Origin: Paenibacillus sp. GP183
GTDB lineage: Bacteria; Bacillota; Bacilli; Paenibacillales; NBRC-103111
DNA length: 64,000 bases
Direction of reading: 5' to 3'
Assembly (NCBI RefSeq): GCF_900104695.1
Contig: NZ_FNSW01000001.1
Location: 4,520,001-4,584,000, forward strand
The notes beneath the pieces were generated by a model. That model ran no database searches and was not told where the DNA came from. It saw only the letters and a list, made by a program, of their open reading frames with translations. Below, piece by piece: positions 1 through 8,893 of the stretch (within the stretch, counting starts at the first letter, position 1; each line of letters opens with the position of its first letter). Position numbers and translations under genes: made by a program.

Positions 1-498
1 GCGTTCCTCGTTACTATTCTTTGCATTTTGAATGATGCGATTGATACTGTTAACTGCAGAAACATGCAATCCCCAATGAAAACATAATAAAACCAGCAAT
101 TCCCCTACCGTTGCGGGCTTTTCTGCCGTAGGAGATGATCGCTGCGTGCTTAATTTTTCGTCCAAACGATTGTGGAACGTTTCTTTGATGCGGGAAACTT
201 GTTCCGCCAATTGAGCAAGGAGTGTCTGGAGCGTGGGCGGTTCCGCTATCCAGTCGGCAGGCTTCGTGCCCCTCAAAAACATCTCCATGTAACTGTCGGG
301 CACCTTCATCTCTCGATTGGTGTCGCCGAATATTTCCTTCTCCGTAAACGTTACAATATGTCCAATATTCCAAAGAATAGAGTTGTTGAAGCCTTTGGGG
401 ATCACTCTGGCCTCGCTTTCAGAGACGTTTTTCACGTAATGCTCAAGGAAATCGCGGGCCAGATCAAGGGTCTGGAATTGAAAAGTGCTATTGGACAT
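1..498 (-). CDS. DinB-family protein, 3' end cut by window edge
   Basis: An open frame of 166 codons starts at the ATG complementary to 496-498 and reaches base 1 without a stop. The protein begins MSNSTFQFQTLDLARDFLEH and has the layout of the DinB/YfiT four-helix family. An early helix ends in NNSILWNIGHI, whose His is a typical metal ligand. A late helix reads FHWGLHVSAVNSINRI, matching the usual HxxHxG-type end of the fold. Family members are about 150-170 residues, so only a few residues should be missing. Known members are metal-dependent thiol S-transferases or stress proteins; the substrate here cannot be told. It is transcribed away from the YciI gene to its right. Confidence 0.82.
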   Translation of the reverse strand, partial: MSNSTFQFQTLDLARDFLEHYVKNVSESEARVIPKGFNNSILWNIGHIVTFTEKEIFGDTNREMKVPDSYMEMFLRGTKPADWIAEPPTLQTLLAQLAEQVSRIKETFHNRLDEKLSTQRSSPTAEKPATVGELLVLLCFHWGLHVSAVNSINRIIQNAKNSNEER

Positions 499-810
499 TT
501 ATTCGACAACCTTTCATGTACATTTTTAAAAAGCTATATCTGTTCTGTGCTTAAATTCGTCTCAGAAAGATAGCTATTCCCTATCAGCATATCCCAATAA
601 TTACATTTGCCCTTGCCGTGAATACTATTTGTACAAAATAAATACCAACACTGCTCCCAAATCTCATTAATTATTACTATAATAACTTAACAGATAGTTG
701 AAAGTAAACTCCGCATAGTGATCTAACTAGAAAATAACTTGTAAAAAACAAGTAATAATGTTTCCTTTATTTTAACTTGAAAATGGAAGTTATTATAAGG
801 AGGAGAAACG

Positions 811-1155
811 ATGAAATACATGATCTTGACGTATGAATCTCAGGAAGATTTCGAGGCTAGGACAGACAGTAAGCGGCAAGAGCAATACTGGGCAGGCTGG
901 AAGGACTATGGCGGTGCGATGAAAGAGGCTGGTGTCATCTCGAGCATGCATGGACTCCAACCGAGGAATATGGCGACAACTGTGCAACTTATCGATAGGG
1001 AACTTCAAGTTCAGGAAGGACCATACGCAGACACGAAAGATCAGCTCGGCGGATATTTCATTATCGATGTGCCTGACATTAATAAGGCGATCGAATGGGC
1101 AGCTCGTTGTCCAGCGGCAGCGACAGGCGCTGTCGAGGTCCGACCCGTGATGTAA
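811..1155 (+). CDS. YciI-family protein (YCII/DGPF domain)
   Basis: A 114-residue cytosolic protein starting MKYMILTYESQEDFEAR, with a strong AAGGAGG site ending about 8 bases before the ATG. It has the ferredoxin-like YCII pattern: an N-terminal strand, the central segment VQEGPYADTKDQLGGYFII and the helix INKAIEWAARCPAA before a final VEVRPVM strand. Members are small enzymes or binding proteins, and the DGPF branch is often encoded next to ECF sigma factors or HxlR/ArsR regulators. Here a truncated HxlR regulator follows directly, which fits an old regulator-enzyme pair. The reaction is not predictable from sequence. Confidence 0.85.
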   Translation: MKYMILTYESQEDFEARTDSKRQEQYWAGWKDYGGAMKEAGVISSMHGLQPRNMATTVQLIDRELQVQEGPYADTKDQLGGYFIIDVPDINKAIEWAARCPAAATGAVEVRPVM

Positions 1156-1185
1156 AAAGGCTCAGATTCCAGTATAGAACTCTAA

Positions 1186-1521
1186 ACGGGGGTCATTCGG
1201 GGGAAAAGAAGATATCAAGATTTTCTAAACTCAAAAGAGAAAATATCAACCAATATTTTGGCCGAACGGCTCGTCAGGCTCGAGAAATTACACATCATTA
1301 CCAAATCCAATGATCCAACAAATAAAAAACAATATCTTTATTCGCCTACGCAAAAGGCACTTGATTTGTTACCAATCCTTTTTGAGTTCATGCGATGGGC
1401 CATCAAACATGAACCTGAAACGGACCTCACTATACCTTTTGTGAAAAAACTGCAGGCAGACGAAAAGGGACTAATGGAAGAAATTTTAGCTCAATTCGAA
1501 AAATCTGAGATGTCATCGTGA
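1186..1521 (+). pseudogene. HxlR-family transcriptional regulator, N-terminus lost
   Basis: The frame opens after a stop at 1183-1185 and reads GKRRYQDFLNSKEKISTNIL, then AERLVRLEKLHIITKS, and so on to a stop at 1519-1521. This is the recognition helix and wing of an HxlR-type winged-helix repressor, followed by its usual C-terminal helix. The first 30 or so residues (the helix before 'GKWxLLIIRDL') are absent and there is no ATG. Only a TTG at 1258 lies inside the domain. The YciI stop is just 30 bases upstream, so the 5' part appears to have been deleted. A product started at TTG-1258 would lack a complete DNA-binding fold. Confidence 0.8.
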
Positions 1522-1765
1522 ACGTGTAAATGGTGCAAACAGCGAATGCGCGAATTCGACTTGCAAGTGAGCTCGTTGAAGGTGTCAGACGGATAGACTG
1601 CAAACATGGCGACGTCTACGAACAAAAATGTGCCGCATTGTATGCTGCAGCTCCATCTTGTATAATTCAAGTCAATCGGCGGAAATGCACTAGTCTGACT
1701 TAAGAGAGGCAATAATGGATCGTCGAATGCAACCCAGGAAAAAATTTTATGGAGGAGGATACCCC

Positions 1766-2062
1766 ATGGTAGTGGAAATCATTCGGTATGGCATAGCGCC
1801 AGAATCAGCTGAGCTTTTCATTAAGGCTTATAAAGAGGCTGGGACATATTTAAACCGCTCTACGCATTGTTTGTCCTACGAAGTCATAAAGGGCATTGAA
1901 GAACCTAACAATTTCATTGTCAGAATAGAATGGGACTCGTTGGAGGGACATATGCAAGGCTTTCGAACGGGACCGGATTTTCAGTATTTCTTTGCATTGG
2001 TTAAACCCTTCTTCAATGCGATCTTAGAGATGAAGCATTATAGCGTTATCGCTAACTCCTGA
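1766..2062 (+). CDS. ABM-type (antibiotic biosynthesis monooxygenase) small protein
   Basis: A 98-residue protein beginning MVVEIIRYGIAPESAELFI. The start at 1766 is chosen because GGAGGAGGA lies 6 bases upstream; an in-frame ATG at 1715 has no such site. The protein has the ABM dimeric alpha/beta-barrel outline: an N-terminal strand, a helix (AELFIKAYKEAGTYL), a strand with CLSYEV, NFIVRIEWDS, and a helix ending in FRTGPDFQYFFALVKPFF. Members oxidise quinol or polyketide-like compounds without cofactor, or are relatives with no known reaction. Its stop overlaps the start of the next gene (TGATG), so the two are probably translationally coupled. Confidence 0.8.
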   Translation: MVVEIIRYGIAPESAELFIKAYKEAGTYLNRSTHCLSYEVIKGIEEPNNFIVRIEWDSLEGHMQGFRTGPDFQYFFALVKPFFNAILEMKHYSVIANS

Positions 2063-2640
2063 TGACCAAGACCCGGCTTGAGGCTCTGAGCGACGGCGTC
2101 ATAGCGATCGTGATGACCATTCTAATCCTTGAATTTAAAGTTCCGAAGATCGAATCAGCCGAAGGAGATTGGGTGCTCGTAAAGGATTTTATCCTCAATT
2201 TGCCTGTAGTTCTTAGCTATATTATTAGTTTTTTGGTTCTAACCGTTTGGTGGATGTCTCATCATCAATTGTTTCATGCAGTCAAACACATAGATCGCAA
2301 AACGATTTTTCTGAACGGCATTTTTCTGATGTTTATCGCTTTCGTCCCTTACCCAACGGCGCTCATGGGTGAATATCCGAGCCTTCATTTCCCTTCTATT
2401 TTGTATGGTGTAATTGGTCTGTTCAGCGGGGCGACTTATTATTGTCTGTACCACCATATTTTGAGAAAGAATGCCGATCATCCGTTTACCGCTAGTCCGG
2501 ATGCGTTTGCATTTAAGAATACTTGGCTGCATTTACTCGTTTATATTATCGCAATAGGTATCGCCTTCGTCTCCCCGTATATTTCGATTGCCGTATACGC
2601 GGCAATTCCGATCTACTATTTTCTTAAGAAAAATGGATAA
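2062..2640 (+). CDS. TMEM175-family (DUF1211) potassium channel protein
   Basis: A 192-residue integral membrane protein with six hydrophobic segments. Residues 5-18 read RLEALSDGVIAIVM, the family's (F/L)SDxxxAI signature on the first helix, which lines the pore in known TMEM175 channels. Bacterial members are 190-220 residues, have one six-helix repeat, assemble as tetramers and conduct K+. The ATG overlaps the stop of the preceding ABM gene by one base. A strong hairpin terminator lies 60 bases downstream, so the ABM and channel genes form a short unit. Confidence 0.88.
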   Translation: MTKTRLEALSDGVIAIVMTILILEFKVPKIESAEGDWVLVKDFILNLPVVLSYIISFLVLTVWWMSHHQLFHAVKHIDRKTIFLNGIFLMFIAFVPYPTALMGEYPSLHFPSILYGVIGLFSGATYYCLYHHILRKNADHPFTASPDAFAFKNTWLHLLVYIIAIGIAFVSPYISIAVYAAIPIYYFLKKNG

Positions 2641-2700
2641 AAACCAAATCTGGAGAACTCTCATCTGCTCTCCCGTTCAAAACCTTGTATTTAACATTCA

Positions 2701-2735
2701 GAACACTCTTTAGCAGAAGAGTGTTCTTTAACTTT
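2701..2735 (+). terminator. Rho-independent terminator after TMEM175 gene
   Basis: A perfect 10-base stem, GAACACTCTT (2701-2710) with AAGAGTGTTC (2717-2726), has a 6-base loop and is followed by a T-rich stretch. Confidence 0.85.
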
Positions 2736-2765
2736 TCACCTGACGATGATACGCTGAACCTTTCA

Positions 2766-2864
2766 TAAGTAATGGCGAGTGTTAATTCTAACGGAGAACG
2801 ATAGTTCAACTCCAAAACGGTACCGCTGGGCAGTCATCATTACGCACTAACGGAGAACGATAGT
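2766..2864 (+). repeat. Dispersed CTAACGGAGAACGATAGT repeat, two left modules and one right module
   Basis: Exact left modules lie at 2788-2805 and 2847-2864. A right-type module (AAGTAATGGCGAGTGTTAAT) sits directly before the first. The same modules recur after genes elsewhere in the window (7933, 15747, 23274, 32457). Confidence 0.75.
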
Positions 2865-3205
2865 GAAAACATCGAAAGGGGGCCGCGCGGCACCCCTTCG
2901 CTTACTAAACGGGCAGTTTAGTTGAATCAGGAAAGCTATAAAAAGTGACCTATAACAACTTGGGGTAGTCCAGCGAACCTTACACCTTCCGCAAGGTCTT
3001 AATAAATGGTATTTTGTATCGTTGAATTGTGTTCACGCATAAATTCCCTTCTTCATTGAAAAAATAAGAGGTGAGATTAAGTGACAGTATTATAAATCAG
3101 CAGCAAAACATTTCAAGCCTTGGTTGAATGGGCTCCAACAGCAAAATGCGGATTTACAGGCCTTTTGTACGCCCTTTACAATGCCACCATAAGATGATAT
3201 TCTAT
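2865..3205. other. Intergenic stretch with a hairpin and a possible gene tail
   Basis: The stretch contains a perfect hairpin ACTAAAC-GGGCA-GTTTAGT at 2904-2922. An open run ending in a stop near 3190 reads KSAAKHFKPWLNGLQQQNAD before a few further codons; it looks like the C-terminus of a lost gene, but I do not recognise the family. Nothing else is evident. Confidence 0.4.
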
Positions 3206-3229
3206 AAACACGACGGTAACGTCATGTTT
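3206..3229. promoter_or_regulatory. Probable MerR operator upstream of merR gene
   Basis: An imperfect palindrome AAACACGACGGT/AACGTCATGTTT (10 of 12 positions paired) ends 11 bases before the MerR start. A near-identical palindrome precedes the next gene, so both are probably bound by the regulator encoded between them. Confidence 0.65.
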
Positions 3230-3240
3230 AGGGGTGACCA

Positions 3241-3624
3241 ATGAAAGACCGCATGCGCATAGGTGATTTAACCGAACGAGCCGGGGTAACTCACCGCACT
3301 GTTCGATATTACGAGAGTATAGGACTGATACCTTCAGGTGAGCGTGAAGGCAACGGCCAGCACTACTACACAGAAGAGACGGTTGCCCGCCTCCGAAAAA
3401 TTGACCAATTAAAGAAGCTTGGACTTAGTCTGGAAGAAATAAGAGACGTTATTGATCTCTATTTCATTGACCCAAGTGGTGTACAACCTAAACAGAAAGT
3501 CCTCGCTATCCTGCGGCAGCATCTCGCAGAGGCTGACCAGAAGATCGATGGGTTACAGCAATTCCGGACTGATTTACAGGCCAACATCGAACGCTTCGAG
3601 CGCTGGTTCAAGGAAAAAGAATAG
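3241..3624 (+). CDS. MerR-family transcriptional regulator
   Basis: A 127-residue protein. Residues 4-40 (MRIGDLTERAGVTHRTVRYY, then ESIGLIPSGER) are the MerR winged helix-turn-helix. A second wing contains YTEETVARLRKIDQLKKLGL, and a long C-terminal coiled coil (about 75-125) serves dimerisation. No cysteine cluster is present, so a metal or thiol sensor is unlikely; the ligand is unknown. Palindromes at 3206-3229 and 3641-3670 flank the gene and match each other. This suggests it controls itself and the dehydrogenase gene 76 bases downstream, in the usual MerR manner of twisting an over-long promoter spacer. Confidence 0.9.
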   Translation: MKDRMRIGDLTERAGVTHRTVRYYESIGLIPSGEREGNGQHYYTEETVARLRKIDQLKKLGLSLEEIRDVIDLYFIDPSGVQPKQKVLAILRQHLAEADQKIDGLQQFRTDLQANIERFERWFKEKE

Positions 3625-3640
3625 CATTAATTTTTTTTGC

Positions 3641-3670
3641 TTCAAACATGTCGTCAACGTCATGTTTGAA
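3641..3670. promoter_or_regulatory. Probable MerR operator/promoter of dehydrogenase gene
   Basis: A palindrome has perfect outer arms TTCAAACATG and CATGTTTGAA around TCGTCAACGT. Its core (3644-3667) matches the site at 3206-3229. A TTGCTT hexamer overlaps the left edge and TATAAG follows the right edge, with a long spacer as expected for a MerR-activated promoter. The element lies 30 bases before the dehydrogenase ATG. Confidence 0.65.
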
Positions 3671-3700
3671 TATAAGTTTTTTGTAGGAGGGTTAAAAATT

Positions 3701-4525
3701 ATGAATGAAGCTATCGGATTCATCGGACTTGGCAATTTAGGATTACCTATGGCTACCAATCTCCTTAATGCCGGATATTCTCTCACGGTGTACAACCGAA
3801 CTGCGAGTAAAGCAGCATCTCTAGTTGCTCAGGGCGCACGGCTGGCGTCCCAGCCGGTTGAGGCTGTAACGGCCGGAGGAATTATCGCAACTATTTTGTG
3901 GGATGATGCATCTGTGGAAAGCATCGTCATGAGCGATGGCTTTTTAGAAAAGCTTGGTACGGGTGGTGTTCACATCTCGATGAGCACGGTATCGCCAGAT
4001 ACATCAAGGAAGCTTGCAGCTCTTCACGCAGAGCATGGGAGTATCCTGGTGGAAGCGCCAATCTTCGGAGTCCCACAGGCAGCGGTCGCCCGTCAACTCT
4101 CCATCCCCATGGCGGGTCCGCAGAAGGCCAAGGAATGCGTTAGACCGATTCTAGAGGCGATGGGAGGATTGAATATTTTCGACTTCGGTGAAGAAGTGGG
4201 CGCAGCAAATCAAGTTAAGCTCGTGGGAAACTTCATGATTACTTCAGCCGTGTACACAATTAGAGAAGCCCTCGCGATGGTCGAGAAGAATGGGGGCGAT
4301 CCCAAAGCCGTGATTGATATGCTAACCCAAACGCTGTTTAACGCTCCTATCTATAAGAGATATGGCCAGATGGTTGTCGACAAAGTAGATCATCTCTTCA
4401 CACAAAACAAGATCCCGCTGAAGGATGTGGGCATCTTTAAAAAAACATCACAACACGTGGAGTCTCCCACTCCTATGTCAAGTCTATTGTACGACCTATT
4501 GAGTAGCGAGCAAGGACAAGGCTAA
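3701..4525 (+). CDS. NAD(P)-dependent beta-hydroxyacid dehydrogenase family protein
   Basis: A 274-residue soluble enzyme. The start at 3701 is supported by TAGGAGG 10 bases upstream; the frame is open much further back, but that part overlaps merR. The N-terminus GFIGLGNLGLPMATNLLNAG is the GxGxxG Rossmann motif, and VYNRT follows the second strand, which usually favours NADP. Residues near 170 (ANQVKLVGNF) hold the conserved catalytic Lys of the 3-hydroxyisobutyrate/6-phosphogluconate dehydrogenase superfamily. The length fits that family (about 290) or the related imine reductases. The substrate is not evident. Regulation by the adjacent MerR is likely from the shared operator. Confidence 0.85.
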   Translation: MNEAIGFIGLGNLGLPMATNLLNAGYSLTVYNRTASKAASLVAQGARLASQPVEAVTAGGIIATILWDDASVESIVMSDGFLEKLGTGGVHISMSTVSPDTSRKLAALHAEHGSILVEAPIFGVPQAAVARQLSIPMAGPQKAKECVRPILEAMGGLNIFDFGEEVGAANQVKLVGNFMITSAVYTIREALAMVEKNGGDPKAVIDMLTQTLFNAPIYKRYGQMVVDKVDHLFTQNKIPLKDVGIFKKTSQHVESPTPMSSLLYDLLSSEQGQG

Positions 4526-4613
4526 CATCAAAAATCCGGTGCGATGTTCATGTTAAGAATTGGTAGTATGGGATCGACCAGTTCGAAACCTAAGAAAAGA
4601 CTGAACTAAACGG

Positions 4614-5074
4614 GGCGCTTCATCCGGCATCGGCAAGGTATATGCCGAGGAATTGGCGGCCAAAGGCAGCCATGTTATTCTGAAGACAAGCTGGAAGTAC
4701 AGGCTAATGAATTAGCCGAAAAGTATGGCATTCAAGCCTAAGCCCTAGCTAGCGATTTATCCAAACCTGGCGCAGCACGCCGATTGGCTGAGCAAATTAC
4801 CGCCCTCGGCCTGTTCGTTAATATTCTAATTAACAATGCAGGCTTCGGTACCTATGGACGCTTCGAGGACATCTCCAGCGATCGAGAACAAGAAGAGATT
4901 ATGCTTAATATTGCCTCGCTCGTTGAATTGACTCATCAATTTTTACCTGATATGGTGCAGAAGAAAGATGGCATCATCGTGAATGTGGCTTCCTTGGCTG
5001 CTTTTCAACCGGGAGCGTATATGGCCGTTTACTGTGCTAGCAAAGCTTTTGTCCTGTCCTTCACCGAGGCGTGA
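4614..5074 (+). pseudogene. Short-chain dehydrogenase/reductase, frameshifted and 3' truncated
   Basis: The start of the fold is legible as GASSGIGKVYAEELAAKG (the TGxxxGIG dinucleotide motif). A frameshift follows near 4683, then an in-frame TAA at 4739-4741. Homology then runs on through NILINNAGFGTYG (NNAG motif) and the catalytic YCASK near 5035 until a stop at 5072-5074. The final 80 or so residues and the true start codon are missing. The gene is dead by at least three lesions. It follows the dehydrogenase gene and may once have been in the same unit. Confidence 0.85.
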
Positions 5075-5202
5075 TCAGTGCGAGCTTGCCTTTGTAGTGA
5101 ACCATAAATTCGACCTCCTAAGTACGGTGATTGATTTTAGGATAAACCTTTTTTTCTGCACCAAATGCATTTAGAATATTTATTCTATTGTAGTATAGGG
5201 GT

Positions 5203-6156
<954 letters not shown>

Positions 6157-6291
6157 CGTATGATTCCCTCTTTTCAGTAGTTTATGATGTAGGTTGAACA
6201 TGTACCTATTCTACCCGACCTGCACCGAGGCAACCACAGTACGCTTATACTAGTAAGAAAATTACCAGGCTGCAGGTGGCAAACAGCCACT

Positions 6292-7110
6292 TTACGGAGA
6301 TTTTATACCATCTGCCGTAACCGGTGTATAGATACATACATACAGATCCTGATTGTCAGAGAGACTGGATAGGGAATTAATATCGAAAGGAACCGGCTTC
6401 GCAGTTCCAGGCAGCTGCAAGAAAACCCGACTGACTTTCTTGAGCTGAATATCATACAGTCTCCATATCGTTCCAAACTCCATGCTACTCTCGAGAAGCT
6501 GCTCCACCGTCTCCTCAAACCAAGGATCTCCCTTATACTTATCATAATAAGTTCTGAACACAGCAACCGAAGAGCGCGCAAATTCTTCCCAGTTGATCAT
6601 GCGGCGACGCATCTCAGGATCCGTGAACAGTAAACGAATCAAGATGCGATCAGCACCAGGCATAGAAGTGAAGTCGGCAAGCGTCTCATTGGCTGCTTGA
6701 TTCCAAGCTAGCACTTCCGACCTTTCATTGGTGATGTACGAAGGATACGACAATTGACCGATAATGTTATGCCACTGCGAATGTAGCACAGATGGTACGG
6801 AGTGAATGACAGTAGGTTCATTGGGATTCCATAGCTGGAACAAATGCACGCTCTCGTCCGGAGTCAACTGGAGCGCTTTTGCGATATTCTCGATAATCTC
6901 CTTCGAAGCCGTTACTTCCCTGCCTTGTTCCAGCCACGTATAATACGTTGTGCTAACTCCTGCCAGCATGGCGATTTCTTCCCGCCGCAGTCCCGGCGTT
7001 CTTCGCTGCCCATAAGAGTGGCTGAATCCCACTTCCTCCGGCTGAAGCCGTTCCCTGCGGGATTTCAGAAAAGCCCCCATCGTTTTTGCTTTGCTATTTT
7101 CAACGGCCAT
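6292..7110 (-). CDS. XRE-family regulator with MmyB-like ligand-binding domain
   Basis: A 272-residue protein. Residues 11-85 form an XRE helix-turn-helix with the family's hallmark RRTPGLRREEIAMLAGVS, then TTYYTWLEQGR. The rest is the MmyB-like PAS-type domain (WNQAANETLADF, LLFTDPEMRRRM, and so on), which in Streptomyces MmyB binds a fatty acid. Such regulators commonly control a neighbouring oxidoreductase. Here an aldo/keto reductase starts 135 bases downstream on the same strand, and it is the best candidate target. Confidence 0.9.
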   Translation of the reverse strand: MAVENSKAKTMGAFLKSRRERLQPEEVGFSHSYGQRRTPGLRREEIAMLAGVSTTYYTWLEQGREVTASKEIIENIAKALQLTPDESVHLFQLWNPNEPTVIHSVPSVLHSQWHNIIGQLSYPSYITNERSEVLAWNQAANETLADFTSMPGADRILIRLLFTDPEMRRRMINWEEFARSSVAVFRTYYDKYKGDPWFEETVEQLLESSMEFGTIWRLYDIQLKKVSRVFLQLPGTAKPVPFDINSLSSLSDNQDLYVCIYTPVTADGIKSP

Positions 7111-7298
7111 ATGCCACCTGCTCTCGCAACCAAAATAACTACACCATCCATTTTACCTTAACCTTGTCTGCACTTAAACATCGTCAACAAATAACCTAAG
7201 AGTGATATGGTGAATCGTACCATCAGCCGCCGAGGCTTTTCTTTTTTAATCGCTCATAAAACACCAACTTTTGTGCACATGTGAAACTGGTCATTAAG

Positions 7299-7316
7299 CT
7301 AAACGGGTACGATAGT
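7299..7316 (+). repeat. Dispersed repeat, left module variant CTAAACGGGTACGATAGT
   Basis: This copy carries the CTAAACGGGTACGATAG form. The same form is the one split by the IS110-family insertion at 19015-20758. Confidence 0.6.
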
Positions 7317-7379
7317 TGAGCAACATCGTGCCATTAATACATAGGTCATCATTACTGGTGGAAATGAAGGGATGACGAC

Positions 7380-7886
7380 ATGTATGATGAAATCAATATC
7401 CAGGTTTTGAAATTTGGTGATCACCTACATTATGAGTGGACAACAAAGCTTTTAGAAAAAACCGAAACTCATATTTTTGTGTTAGGTGAATACGGAAGAA
7501 AATTAAACCATCACACTAAGCAAAAAATATTTACAGTAGATAATTGGACAATTGAATTTTTTTCATTTGATTTGTGGTTTACTGTCAGCGCTGACGTAGT
7601 TGACGGGAAGATAAAGCAGTACTATTGCAATATTAACGAACCTGCGAAGATCAAGGGAAATACAGTTTCATTTGTAGATTTAGACTTAGATCTAATCCAA
7701 CGAAACGGTGATTGGAAGGTTGTTGATGAAGATGAATTTGAAATCAATTCTGTTAGATTTAATTATCCAGAAGAATTAATCAGGAGAAGCAGGAAAGAGC
7801 TAAATAACTTACAAGATCGAGTAAAGAACAACAAGTTTCCTTTTGATGGCGCAATCGAACGATTTATAAAGTTTATCCCAAAGTGA
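7380..7886 (+). CDS. DUF402-domain protein (nucleoside phosphatase/FAU-1-like fold)
   Basis: A 168-residue protein with a GAAGGGATG site before the ATG. The central block IKQYYCNINEPAKIKGNTV, followed by SFVDLDLDLI, and the downstream VVDEDEF and NYPEELI are the conserved DUF402 signature; the acidic residues bind divalent metal in characterised members. Bacillales relatives (YgaC/Ntdp type) hydrolyse nucleoside di- or triphosphates, but the residues do not prove that here. The gene is a single unit ended by the repeat-linked terminator at 7956-7983. Confidence 0.85.
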   Translation: MYDEINIQVLKFGDHLHYEWTTKLLEKTETHIFVLGEYGRKLNHHTKQKIFTVDNWTIEFFSFDLWFTVSADVVDGKIKQYYCNINEPAKIKGNTVSFVDLDLDLIQRNGDWKVVDEDEFEINSVRFNYPEELIRRSRKELNNLQDRVKNNKFPFDGAIERFIKFIPK

Positions 7887-7932
7887 AATATTTATGGTAA
7901 CAGCCGAATGGCACAACGAATCCATTGTTACG

Positions 7933-8012
7933 CTAACGGAGAACGAGGGAGTTGAGGAGCTTGCCTTGAGGTAGCTCCTTTTTCGTTTATTGAAGTAATG
8001 GGCGGGAGTGTT
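7933..8012 (+). repeat. Complete dispersed repeat: left module, terminator hairpin, right module
   Basis: The left module CTAACGGAGAACGAGGGA starts at 7933, a hairpin GGAGCT...AGCTCC with a T-run lies at 7956-7983, and the right module TTGAAGTAATGGGCGGGA starts at 7989. It begins about 45 bases after the DUF402 stop and so serves as its 3' end. Confidence 0.7.
7956..7983 (+). terminator. Rho-independent terminator after DUF402 gene
   Basis: The stem GGAGCT/AGCTCC, with a partly paired 11-base middle, is followed by TTTTT. It lies inside the dispersed repeat. Confidence 0.7.
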
Positions 8013-8103
8013 AACAAAAAGTGTTAAGATGATGTGGGCAACATTTAGTTGTTTGGATTCGTTATAAAAGCAAGAAATAATTAGCAATAATGAGGAGGAC
8101 AGG

Positions 8104-8512
8104 ATGAACCGAAAATTTAAGAACCTTTCTGTATTGGTCATATTATTAATATTCGGTGTGACTGTTTGGGCGACATTACAACGTAACTGGGCAAAAAATT
8201 CAAAATTTCATCCATCCAGCATAACTATCGAAAGAATAGGTGAATTACAACAAGTAAAGCAGGAACCTCCTACCATTTTACCAAGTAGATAATCCACTAT
8301 TGACACAAAAAATCTATGATACTCTTTTGGATTTAAAACCTGTACCCGATGGTGAGTATCACTGTCGGATTGATTTTGGTATATCGTATAATATGAGTTT
8401 CTATGAAAACGGGAAGAAAGTATTTTTCGCCAATGCGAACGGTGGGGGATGCAATTCATTCAGATTCAAGGAAAAAATGGTTTCAGATCAAACGATTCTT
8501 TTTGGAGACTGA
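8104..8512 (+). pseudogene. Membrane-anchored small protein gene with single-base frameshift
   Basis: The frame from ATG-8104 (GAGGAGGA upstream) encodes an N-terminal membrane segment (LSVLVILLIFGVTVWATL) and ends early at 8290-8292. The +2 frame then continues smoothly as FYQVDNPLLTQKIYDTLLDL, then KPVPDGEYHCRIDFGISYNM, to a stop at 8510-8512. The junction is the run ATTTTAC at about 8276; one extra T would restore a single 136-residue protein. The mature part looks extracellular. The family is not recognised. Either the gene has recently died or the sequence carries a homopolymer error. Confidence 0.75.
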
Positions 8513-8893
8513 TGCAAGAAGCTACGGGAATGAATACACAACAACTTGGGGGATCTCCAGGATCATTTTAGCCTCTTAATCTACCCTTTAACGCACGCAC
8601 AATGCCAATGACCATTTACTTCACTAACGGATAACTATAGAAAGTGAATTATAAGGGCGTTTGACTCACGATGATTGCTGAGATTAAAGCCATTCGCTCC
8701 ACGGCTGACAAAGGTGCAATTGTCAATAACAGCAGCGATTGAAAATTAAAACAAGAAGCGAGGAAATCTGATGAATTTTAACATGTTAACTCTCTGCAAT
8801 GGATTGCCCGTTCATTGAAAGATGTGCGGTTGAATACAATATGGTGAACATAAGTGTTAACATTATCCTGAGTTGAAAGGATGACTGAGCATT
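8513..8893. other. Intergenic stretch without a recognisable gene
   Basis: The stretch holds a diverged left repeat module (CTAACGGATAACTATAG, about 8623-8639). No convincing coding signal is seen in the rest. Confidence 0.5.

Noticed and set aside
172-573. 133-codon plus-strand frame over the left edge
   Set aside because: It is the shadow of the minus-strand DinB gene, whose frame carries clear family motifs.
1530-1703. 57-codon frame after the HxlR remnant
   Set aside because: No ribosome site and no recognisable pattern. It could be another gene remnant but cannot be supported.
5102-5202. Small frames between the SDR remnant and the aldo/keto reductase
   Set aside because: AT-rich, no ribosome site, no homology seen.
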